Source of the DNA: Micromonospora sp. NBC_00421
GTDB taxonomy: Bacteria; Actinomycetota; Actinomycetes; Mycobacteriales; Micromonosporaceae
Length of the DNA: 64,000 nucleotides
Assembly: GCF_036017915.1 (NCBI RefSeq)
Contig: NZ_CP107929.1
Location: 5,894,001-5,958,000, forward strand
Direction: 5' to 3'
The notes beneath the pieces are model-generated. The model was given only the letters and a program-made list of their open reading frames with translations, did not search any database and was not told where the DNA came from. Made by a program: the position numbers and the translations under genes. Positions 17,437 to 24,310 of the stretch are shown piece after piece (within the stretch, counting starts at the first letter, position 1; every line of letters starts with the position of its first letter).

Positions 17437-18476
17437 CAGCCGATCCGGGTGTGCGACGAGGCGGCGAAGACCCGGGGCAGGGTGACAGTGGTCAGCGGCA
17501 CGACGGTGCCGTCCGTGGCCTCGGCCCGCAGCGGCAGGCCCGGCACCCAGAACGGGGCGTCGAGCACGCCCATGACCAGCTCCTCGTTCGGGTTCGCCGA
17601 GGGGGTCTGCCAGGAGACCGTGCCGACCTGCACCGCACCGGCCAGGATCGCGGTGCCGGTGGCGAAGGTCGTGCCGGACGGGCTGGCGAGGGCGGTGAGC
17701 TTGGCCGACCCGGCGGTCGGCGGCTCCAGGTCGGCCGAGCCGAGGAAGTCGCCGATCCGGTCCCAGCTGATCATCCAGGCCAGGTCGGCGTCGTTGACCG
17801 ACAGGCCGGCGAGACCGCGGTGGTAGACCGCCATCCCTGCCTCGGCCTGCACCCGGGCCAGGCCCTCGTCGCCGACCGCGCCACCGCCGATGCCGGACGC
17901 CGAGGAGAGCACCACGTCCTGGGCCGTCTCCGGGGCCTCGGAGACCAGCAGGTAGCCGTACTCGCCGGTGGTGCCGACCCGGGCCAGGAACGCCGCGCCG
18001 TCGGATTCCGGCACCTGCACCTCGGTGACCGCGTGCAGGGTCAGGCCGGAGATGTCGTAGTCGACGAACTGCGCCGCCACCGACCAGGCCTGCGGGCCCT
18101 CGAACGCGGTGGCCCCCCAGCCCGCCGGCGCGACCTCGACGGTCACCTCGTCGGGGACCTCCAGCGCCGCCAGGTAGTCCCGCAGCGCGCCGACCTCGAC
18201 CGGGTTGCGGGCCAGCAGCCAGCTCTCCTCGTTGAGCTCCAGGTGCAGGAAGATCGCGAACGGGTCGCCTCCGGCGGTCAGGGCCAGGACCTCCCGCACG
18301 GTCTCCGGCTCGACGAAGTCGCTCGACTTGGAGAGGAACGAGTCCAGCAGGGCCAGCCGGTCGTCGCCGGTGATCCGGACCAACGGGGTGGTGACCTGGT
18401 AGACGCCGACGGTGCTGCGAACGGTGTGGTAGTCGCGGGCCGCGGTGGTCGGCTGGGCGATGTCGAGCATGGTCAT
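17436..18476 (-). CDS. GcvT/YgfZ-like folate-binding-fold protein
   Basis: A 346-residue protein resembling the T-protein (aminomethyltransferase) of glycine cleavage. Matching features are the N-terminal VGVYQVTTPLVRITGDDRLALLDSFL region, a central EYGYLLVSE strand corresponding to the GxxGxE segment, and a C-terminal beta domain. The family binds tetrahydrofolate and transfers or removes one-carbon groups. No GcvH, GcvP or GcvL gene is near, so this is not a glycine cleavage operon. It is coupled to the KS-CLF gene (TGATG) and sits among chain-building genes, which suggests action on the acyl chain or an amine on it. That function is inference. The ATG at 18476 follows GAAAGGC. The family assignment rests on pattern, not a search. 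Confidence 0.62.
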   Translation of the reverse strand: MTMLDIAQPTTAARDYHTVRSTVGVYQVTTPLVRITGDDRLALLDSFLSKSSDFVEPETVREVLALTAGGDPFAIFLHLELNEESWLLARNPVEVGALRDYLAALEVPDEVTVEVAPAGWGATAFEGPQAWSVAAQFVDYDISGLTLHAVTEVQVPESDGAAFLARVGTTGEYGYLLVSEAPETAQDVVLSSASGIGGGAVGDEGLARVQAEAGMAVYHRGLAGLSVNDADLAWMISWDRIGDFLGSADLEPPTAGSAKLTALASPSGTTFATGTAILAGAVQVGTVSWQTPSANPNEELVMGVLDAPFWVPGLPLRAEATDGTVVPLTTVTLPRVFAASSHTRIG

Positions 18477-18510
18477 GACGAGTGCCTTTCGGATGAGGGA
18501 TGGTGTGCTG

Positions 18511-18552
18511 AGGGACAGCGATGGTGCGATGAGGGACAGCGATGGTGCGATG
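18511..18552. repeat. Two perfect 21-bp tandem repeats upstream of the GcvT-like gene
   Basis: 18511-18531 and 18532-18552 are identical, and partial copies flank both sides (18492-18510 and 18553-18561). The array lies 35-75 bp upstream of the GcvT-like start, in the 96-bp gap after the GNAT gene. A 21-bp period is two helical turns, so it could be a regulatory site; it could equally be slippage. Confidence 0.8.
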
Positions 18553-18572
18553 AGGGTCAGGGGGCAGGATCG

Positions 18573-20603
18573 TCAGGAGTGCACGGTCAACTGCCAGGTG
18601 TTGCGGGTCTCCTCGATGCCGCCGGCCTGCGCGACACAGCCGAGGAGCAGGCCACCCGGCGCGGACCGGACGACGATCTCCACGTCGTCGGCCGCTCCGG
18701 GGCCGGGCCGGCAGTGCAGCCGGCGGCCACCCGGAAGGGGAACGGTGACCTCCCGGGTCCAGATCTGCCAGACGTCGGCCGGGTCGAGCTGCCAGACGCC
18801 ACCTGTCGGATCCGGCACCGTCACCCGGCCCCGGGGCACGACGTTCGGGGTCAGCCAGAGCACCACCTCCTCGGCGCTGGCGGGGGCACGGACGTCGACA
18901 AGCACCGCGCCGGCCGGGTCCGCCGGGACCATCACCTGCCAGTCCAGGCCCTGGTCGACGGCGACCAGGCGTAGCGGCTCCTTCTCCTCCCAGCCGGTGT
19001 CCGACGCGACGCCCCAGCCCACCCCGCTGTCCCGGCTGAACCGGTCCCGCTCGGTGGTCACCCACATGCCGGCCGACCAGCGCGGGTTGTGGGCGAAGGG
19101 CCTCCTGCGGGGGTACGGGCTGCGCAGCACCTTGGTGCTGCCGTCCAGCCAGGAGACGATTCCGCCGGCCCGGGCGTCCGCCCTGATCCGCCGGGACGGC
19201 CCGACCGCCGGTGCGGGGGTGCCGGCGGGCTGCGGCGACGGCGGCGCACCGAAGTCGGCGTGCAGCCGCGCCACCCCGTCCGGGCCCGGTTCGAGGCCGC
19301 GTTCCAGCAGGCAGGAGTGGACCACTCCGGTGTGCTCGTCGACCCGGATGCGCACCCTGACGAGGGCCGAATCCCAGGTCAGCTCGCTGCCGGCGGCCGG
19401 TCGCTGGGCGGCGGCGACCAGCTCCGAGGCGTCCCGGACCCCGAGTCCGAGCCCGATCGGGTGCCGTCGGGTGGCCCCGGTGCCCGCGTCGTGGACGGTG
19501 AAGGTGCCGCGCCGCAGGCCGACCGTCTGGAACACCCGGCCGAGCGGGCCGGTGGAGTGGAACCGCTGGTCGAGGCGGCCGTCGACGAGGGTGACCGTGC
19601 TGGTCAGGGCGCCGGTGCCGATCCGCTCGACGATGCGTACGCCGTCGTCGATGGGGGTGATCTCCAGGTCGCAGGGCTGGCTCTCCCGCCACCCGGCGGC
19701 CCGGTCGGGGCGGCCTCCCGGCCAGGTGGAGACCAGCAGCGGCCCGACGTGGCCGGCGCAGAACACCCGTACCGTGCCGTCCGAGCCGTCGACCAGCCCG
19801 AAGATCCGGCCGGTGCCGAACCGGTGGGAACGGGCCGGCTTCGGCGGCTCCAGGTGGTACGGCGGCTGGGTGACCCGCAACGCCCGCCCGGAACCGTCCG
19901 GGTGGGCGATCCGGGCCCGGAGCAGGGTGCCGCGGTCCACGTCTACCACCGCGGTCACCTCGAACGGGCCCAACACGAGCCGGTAGGTGACCGTCCGCAC
20001 CCCGCCGACGACCTCCACGTCGTTGCGCAGGTCGTCGGTGCGGGCGCCGGTCACCCCACCGAAGGCGGTGATGCTGCCCAACTCGGCCAGCACTGCCTGG
20101 TCGAGGTCGTCCAGTACGCCGCGCAGGATCAGCGGGATGTAGTTGTAGAGCTCGACGTTGCCGTCCTCGCCGGGGATCGCCTGCCCCACCGAGACGCAGC
20201 CGACCCGGCGGTACAGGCGGAACGCGACGGCGTTGGCGGGGTTGACGGTCAGCCGCAGCACCAGGCACCGCGACCTGATCATCCACTCGATCGCCTCGGT
20301 GAACAACCGGCCGGTGAGCAGGCCGTTGCGGTACGCCGGGGCGACGAAGAACATGTCGGCGATCAGCTCGCCGTCCCGGGCCGAGCGGCGACCGGTGCTG
20401 CGGAACAGGCCGAAGGTGCCCACCACGTCCTCGTCGTCGACCGCGACGAAGAACGCCGCCGTGTGCCGCCCGGCGAGTTCACGCTCGACGTGGCCGGCGC
20501 TGATGCCTCCGGGCACCGGGTTCGGATTGTCGGGATACCGGCTGTAGAGCTCCGCGATGTCGTGCGCGTCGCCGGGCTGGTAGGGGCGGACCGTGATGGA
20601 CAC
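18573..20603 (-). CDS. GNAT acyltransferase fused to a large uncharacterised C-terminal region
   Basis: A 676-residue protein. Residues 1 to about 165 form a GNAT N-acyltransferase domain, with acyl-CoA/carrier binding segment APAYRNGLLTGRLF and the strand LRLTVNPANAVAFRLYRRVG typical of motif A and B. The following 510 residues are rich in beta strands, Trp and Gly, contain no motif I recognise, and end without a membrane segment. In the lipolanthine goadvionin a GNAT enzyme joins the acyl chain to the peptide (established for that system), so this is a candidate ligation enzyme here. The start is GTG at 20603 behind a GGAGGT site. It follows the dehydratase by 10 bases. Confidence 0.75.
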   Translation of the reverse strand: MSITVRPYQPGDAHDIAELYSRYPDNPNPVPGGISAGHVERELAGRHTAAFFVAVDDEDVVGTFGLFRSTGRRSARDGELIADMFFVAPAYRNGLLTGRLFTEAIEWMIRSRCLVLRLTVNPANAVAFRLYRRVGCVSVGQAIPGEDGNVELYNYIPLILRGVLDDLDQAVLAELGSITAFGGVTGARTDDLRNDVEVVGGVRTVTYRLVLGPFEVTAVVDVDRGTLLRARIAHPDGSGRALRVTQPPYHLEPPKPARSHRFGTGRIFGLVDGSDGTVRVFCAGHVGPLLVSTWPGGRPDRAAGWRESQPCDLEITPIDDGVRIVERIGTGALTSTVTLVDGRLDQRFHSTGPLGRVFQTVGLRRGTFTVHDAGTGATRRHPIGLGLGVRDASELVAAAQRPAAGSELTWDSALVRVRIRVDEHTGVVHSCLLERGLEPGPDGVARLHADFGAPPSPQPAGTPAPAVGPSRRIRADARAGGIVSWLDGSTKVLRSPYPRRRPFAHNPRWSAGMWVTTERDRFSRDSGVGWGVASDTGWEEKEPLRLVAVDQGLDWQVMVPADPAGAVLVDVRAPASAEEVVLWLTPNVVPRGRVTVPDPTGGVWQLDPADVWQIWTREVTVPLPGGRRLHCRPGPGAADDVEIVVRSAPGGLLLGCVAQAGGIEETRNTWQLTVHS

Positions 20604-20613
20604 CTTGCACCTC

Positions 20614-21156
20614 CTATCCGCGTCGTTCGGTGGTGACGATGAGCGATCCGGCGGCGGCGAGTTCCGTGCCGACGCTGGCCCGGACCTGCACCGACCGCAG
20701 GCCCTGCAACCGCTGACCCAGCCGGGCCTCCAGGGTGAGCTGGTCACCCGGCACCACCAGCCGGTTGAACTTCATCGAGCTGATCGAGCCGAGGTAACCG
20801 ACCGACTGCGAGGCGTCGGCGGTCGCGGCGGACGCGTCGGCCTCGACGATCTCGGCGACGTAGACGACCGCGACGAGCTGCGCCATCGCCTCGACGATCA
20901 GCACGCCCGGCATGATCGAGTGGTCCGGGTAGTGGCCGGCGAAGAACGGTTCGTTCACCGAGACGCTCTTGATGCCCTTGCCGGAGACGCCGGGGACGAC
21001 GTCGTACGCCCGGTCGATCAGCAACATCGGCCAGCGGTGCGGGAGCATCCGCTTGATCTGGTCGGAGGAGTACGCGTACCTCCCGGTGGCCTCCGCGCCG
21101 CGGCGGGGGGCCGGCACCGGCCGGCGGGCGGCCGGTGCCTCCTGCACGATGGTCAT
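20614..21156 (-). CDS. FabZ/FabA-like 3-hydroxyacyl-ACP dehydratase (hotdog fold)
   Basis: A 180-residue protein with a 25-residue basic extension before the hotdog domain. LPHRWPMLLIDRA matches the FabZ N-terminal signature. The catalytic pair His75 (FFAGHYPDHSIMPGV) and Glu89 (LIVEAMAQ) is present. It dehydrates the beta-hydroxyacyl chain made by the KS and KR to a trans-2-enoyl chain. No enoyl reductase is present in the cluster, so the double bonds may be kept. It starts two bases after the carrier protein stop. Confidence 0.91.
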   Translation of the reverse strand: MTIVQEAPAARRPVPAPRRGAEATGRYAYSSDQIKRMLPHRWPMLLIDRAYDVVPGVSGKGIKSVSVNEPFFAGHYPDHSIMPGVLIVEAMAQLVAVVYVAEIVEADASAATADASQSVGYLGSISSMKFNRLVVPGDQLTLEARLGQRLQGLRSVQVRASVGTELAAAGSLIVTTERRG

Positions 21157-21157
21157 C

Positions 21158-21448
21158 TCACGCCTCGTTGGCTTCGATGAAGTCGAGCAGGGCGTTGACC
21201 GAGCCGAAGGCCTGGGCGTCGTCGTCGCTGATCGACACGCCGAACTCGTTGTTGACCATGACGACGACCTCGAGGGTGTCCAGCGAGTCCATCTCCAGGC
21301 CGCGGCCGAACAGCGGCTGGTTGTCGGAGACGACCTCGGGGCTGATCTCCAGCCCGAGGCGGTCGATGATCATCGTCTTGACCTTCAGGTTCTTGGCGAG
21401 CCGACGCTCGCCCTGGGTACGGATCTCGTCGTAGGTGGCGACAGTCAT
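21158..21448 (-). CDS. Acyl carrier protein (chain-elongation type)
   Basis: A 96-residue acidic protein with the phosphopantetheine site Ser55 in GLEMDSLDTLEVV and a typical four-helix carrier pattern. It probably carries the growing chain for the KS-CLF, KR and FabZ encoded beside it. The ATG at 21448 has an AAAGGA site and follows the ketoreductase stop by 38 bases. The N-terminal 20 residues are longer and more basic than in housekeeping AcpP, so this is a dedicated carrier. Confidence 0.92.
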   Translation of the reverse strand: MTVATYDEIRTQGERRLAKNLKVKTMIIDRLGLEISPEVVSDNQPLFGRGLEMDSLDTLEVVVMVNNEFGVSISDDDAQAFGSVNALLDFIEANEA

Positions 21449-21486
21449 CTCATGGGTCCTTTCGGGATTGGTGGGTTGGTGCGAAT

Positions 21487-22239
21487 TCAGCCGGTGATCA
21501 TGCCGCCGTCGACGGTGAGCACCTTTCCGGTGATGTACGAGGCCGCCGGTGAGGCGAGGAAGGTCGCCGCCTGGGCCACCTCGGCGGCCGTGCCCATGCG
21601 TCCCAGCGGGATCGCCTGGCAGGCCTCCTTGAGCACCGCCCGGGGCACCTTCTTGACCATGTCGGTGTCGATGAACCCGGGGGCGACCAGGTTGACCCGG
21701 ATGCCCCGCGGGGCCACCTCGTAGGCCAACGACCGGGCCATCGCGATCACGCCGCCCTTGCTCGCCGAGTAGTTGCCCTGCCCCGGGCGGCCGGCGATGC
21801 CACTTGTGGACGAGATCAGGACCAGGGCGCCGCCGGAGGTGTACATCTGTTTGACGGCCTCCCGGGCGGTGTAGAACGTTCCGGTCAGGTTGGTGGCGAT
21901 CACGTCGCCCCACTTCTGCCCGCTCATCGCGGCCAGGTGCCCGTCCGCGGTGACGCCGGAGTTCAGCACCGCCACCTGCACGCCGCCCCACTCCGCGCGG
22001 ATCTGCTTGAACATCGCGATGACCTGCTGCTCGTCGGCGACGTCGGCGCCCACGACCAGGGCCCGCCGCCCCAGCTCGCGGATCTTCTCGGCGACCGCTT
22101 CGGCCTGGGCCACCTGTGACCGGTAGTTGACGACCACGTCGCAGCCCTGTTCGGCGAGGGCGACCGCGATCGCGGCACCGATGCCACGGGACGCCCCGGT
22201 CACCAGCGCGATCGTGCCGGGGACGAACTGGGTGCTCAT
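21487..22239 (-). CDS. FabG-like 3-oxoacyl-ACP reductase (SDR family)
   Basis: A 250-residue short-chain dehydrogenase with the cofactor motif TGASRGIG at 14-21 and catalytic Ser144, Tyr157 and Lys161 (YSASK). The closing segment ITGKVLTVDGGM is typical of FabG. It should reduce the beta-keto group after each condensation, using NADPH. The ATG overlaps the SbnB-like stop (ATGA) and has a GGAGGAAAG site, so it is translationally coupled to the diaminopropionate genes. Confidence 0.94.
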   Translation of the reverse strand: MSTQFVPGTIALVTGASRGIGAAIAVALAEQGCDVVVNYRSQVAQAEAVAEKIRELGRRALVVGADVADEQQVIAMFKQIRAEWGGVQVAVLNSGVTADGHLAAMSGQKWGDVIATNLTGTFYTAREAVKQMYTSGGALVLISSTSGIAGRPGQGNYSASKGGVIAMARSLAYEVAPRGIRVNLVAPGFIDTDMVKKVPRAVLKEACQAIPLGRMGTAAEVAQAATFLASPAASYITGKVLTVDGGMITG

Positions 22240-23267
22240 GCCTTTCCTCCGGTGAGTTGACTGGTGATCTGGTGGCTTCCCGGCTCGAAGCCGTCGACGG
22301 TGATGCCGGTTCCGCCGGCTTCGGCGGCCCGGACCACCTCGACGGAGACCGCGAGGTCGAGCACGCCGAGACCGAACGGGGAGAAGATGGTGTTCGCGCT
22401 GGTCGGCTTGGCGATCGGATCGCCGCTGAGCAGGCCGCCGATGGTGGCGTGGATGAAACCGCGGTGGCCGAGCTCCAACTCGGTCCGGTGCAGCGAGGTC
22501 TGCTCCCGGCAGACGTGGTCCACGTCGTCGACCACGTTGTAACCGCGCAGGATCGAGGCCACGTCCAGGTCGCGCAGCGACAGGTGCAGGACGACCTGGT
22601 CCGGCGGCCGGTCCGGGTGGTCGCCCAGGCTCAACCAGTACGACGAGTCGGTGGTGGCGATGCTCACCGTCTGCGCCCGCAGGGCCGAGGTCAGGTCGCC
22701 GGGGGTGAGGTCGATGCCGGGGAACTGCTCGGCCCACCGCTCGGCGGCCAGCTTCGCGTGCTCGTCGACCGCGTCGAAGAGCGCCACCTCGCGGATTCCG
22801 GGGTGCACCCTGGTCAGGTAGGCAAGCGTGCGGTGGTTGATGGTGCCGCAGCCGATCAGCCCGACGGTCCGCACCGCGGTGCCGCCGTGCAGCACCTCGC
22901 TGGCGACCGCCGCGCCCGCGGCCGTCCGGGCCGCCGAGATCTGGCTGCTCTCCAGGACCGCCACCGGGTAGCCGGTCTCCAGGTCGTTGAGGATGGAGAC
23001 CGCCGAGGCCCGTTGCAGGCCGCGTTCCAGGTTCGTCGGGAACGAGGAGATCCACTTGACCCCGATCACCGGGTCCGTGCCGCCCAGGTAGGCGGGGAGG
23101 CAGATGATCCGGGAACCGGGTCGGCCCGGCGGCCGCAGGAAACTGGAGAAGGGGATCTCGGACTGCCCCGCGCGGTGCAGCAGGTAGGCGTTGCGCACGG
23201 CGTCCAGCACGGCCCCCTCCCGGCCGTCCAGGGCCGCCCGTACGTCGTCCCGGCCCAGAACCCTCAT
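22236..23267 (-). CDS. sbnB: SbnB-like N-(2-amino-2-carboxyethyl)-L-glutamate dehydrogenase (ornithine cyclodeaminase fold)
   Basis: A 343-residue member of the ornithine cyclodeaminase/mu-crystallin family. It has the conserved K71-W-I-S-S-F-P substrate region, the ARTAAGAAVAS segment and the nucleotide-binding VGLIGCGTINHRTL. In staphyloferrin B synthesis SbnB oxidatively hydrolyses ACEGA to L-2,3-diaminopropionate and 2-oxoglutarate (established for the family). The match to SbnB rather than a cyclodeaminase rests mainly on the SbnA-like gene that overlaps it upstream (ATGA). It supplies the amino acid to the cluster, perhaps as starter or bridge. Confidence 0.85.
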   Translation of the reverse strand: MRVLGRDDVRAALDGREGAVLDAVRNAYLLHRAGQSEIPFSSFLRPPGRPGSRIICLPAYLGGTDPVIGVKWISSFPTNLERGLQRASAVSILNDLETGYPVAVLESSQISAARTAAGAAVASEVLHGGTAVRTVGLIGCGTINHRTLAYLTRVHPGIREVALFDAVDEHAKLAAERWAEQFPGIDLTPGDLTSALRAQTVSIATTDSSYWLSLGDHPDRPPDQVVLHLSLRDLDVASILRGYNVVDDVDHVCREQTSLHRTELELGHRGFIHATIGGLLSGDPIAKPTSANTIFSPFGLGVLDLAVSVEVVRAAEAGGTGITVDGFEPGSHQITSQLTGGKA

Positions 23268-24310
23268 CGCATGTCCCTTCCGCTGTCGCTCAGCTCGATG
23301 TGCTCCCGGACCCATCGGTCGGAGTAGATGGTGTTCAGGTAGCGGTCCCCGCCGTCGGGGAGGATCGCGACGCAGACCGCGCCCGGTTCGATCCACTCCG
23401 CGGCGCTCTGCAGGGCCGCGATCGCCGCCCCCGAGGAGCCGCCGGCCAGCACCGATTCCTGGGCCAACAACTCCCGGCAGGCCCGTACGCAGTCGGCGTC
23501 GGTCACCTTGATCAGCCGGTCGGCCAGCCCGGCCCGCAGCAACGGCGGCACCATCGCGGCCCCGTGCCCCGGGATCAGCCGCCGGTGCGACCGCTCCCAC
23601 GGTGCCGGCGGCCCGAAGATCGCGCTGTTCACCGCGTCCACCGCGACGATCGTCACGTCGAGCTGGTGGTCCCGGACGAACTCCGCGCAGCCGCGCAACG
23701 TGCCGCAGGTGCCGGCGGTGCAGAAGAGGTAGTCGAGCCGGTCGGGGAGTGCCTCGTGGATCTCCCGCATGGTGGTGTGGTGCGCCTGGCTGTTGCGCTC
23801 GTTCGCGTACTGGTTGAGCCAGTACGCGTCCGGCACCGAGGCGAGCAGTTCCCGGACCCGGCGCAGCCGGGTGGGCAGGTACTCGCCGGTCTGCGGGTCA
23901 GGCTGGTCGACCAGCTCCAGCCGCGCTCCGTAGGCCCGCATGATTGCCGCGTTCTGCGCCGTCGTCTTCGGGTCGATCACGCAGATCAGGCCGACCCGGT
24001 AGAAGTTGCAGAGCTGGGCCAGGGCGACCCCGAGGTTGCCCGAGGTGGACTCGACCACAGTGGAGCGGCCGGGCACGATCGCGCCGGTCTTCAGCGCCTG
24101 CTCGATCATGGACCGGGCGGACCGGTCCTTGATGCTGCCGCCCGGGTTGAACCGCTCGCACTTGCCGTACACCTGGAAGCGGTCCGGGTCGAAGAGCCGG
24201 TCCAGGGCGATAAGCGGGGTGCCGCCGATCGTCGAGATCACGTCGGTCTCGGTACGGCCGCGACGGGTCGGCCCGCCGGGCAGGGAGCTGGGGAAGGCCA
24301 CGGAGGTCAT
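23264..24310 (-). CDS. sbnA: SbnA-like O-phosphoserine-dependent ACEGA synthase (PLP, cysteine synthase fold)
   Basis: A 348-residue PLP enzyme of the cysteine synthase/CBS family. The cofactor lysine is Lys61 in FNPGGSIKDRSA. The substrate loop STSGNLG (at about 89-94) and the phosphate-binding loop GTCGTLRG are present. SbnA joins O-phospho-L-serine and L-glutamate to give N-(2-amino-2-carboxyethyl)-glutamate, which SbnB converts to L-2,3-diaminopropionate. A plain cysteine synthase is less likely because of the coupled SbnB-like gene. Its ATG overlaps the LanB-like stop by four bases. Confidence 0.86.
   Translation of the reverse strand: MTSVAFPSSLPGGPTRRGRTETDVISTIGGTPLIALDRLFDPDRFQVYGKCERFNPGGSIKDRSARSMIEQALKTGAIVPGRSTVVESTSGNLGVALAQLCNFYRVGLICVIDPKTTAQNAAIMRAYGARLELVDQPDPQTGEYLPTRLRRVRELLASVPDAYWLNQYANERNSQAHHTTMREIHEALPDRLDYLFCTAGTCGTLRGCAEFVRDHQLDVTIVAVDAVNSAIFGPPAPWERSHRRLIPGHGAAMVPPLLRAGLADRLIKVTDADCVRACRELLAQESVLAGGSSGAAIAALQSAAEWIEPGAVCVAILPDGGDRYLNTIYSDRWVREHIELSDSGRDMR

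Noticed and set aside
17436..18476. Glycine cleavage system
   Set aside because: No gcvH, gcvP or lpd gene is nearby; only a T-protein-like fold is present.
15106..20286. A 1726-residue giant frame running from the GNAT region through the KS-CLF
   Set aside because: It reads out of frame through the GNAT and GcvT-like genes; only the part from 17436 codes for conserved KS domains.
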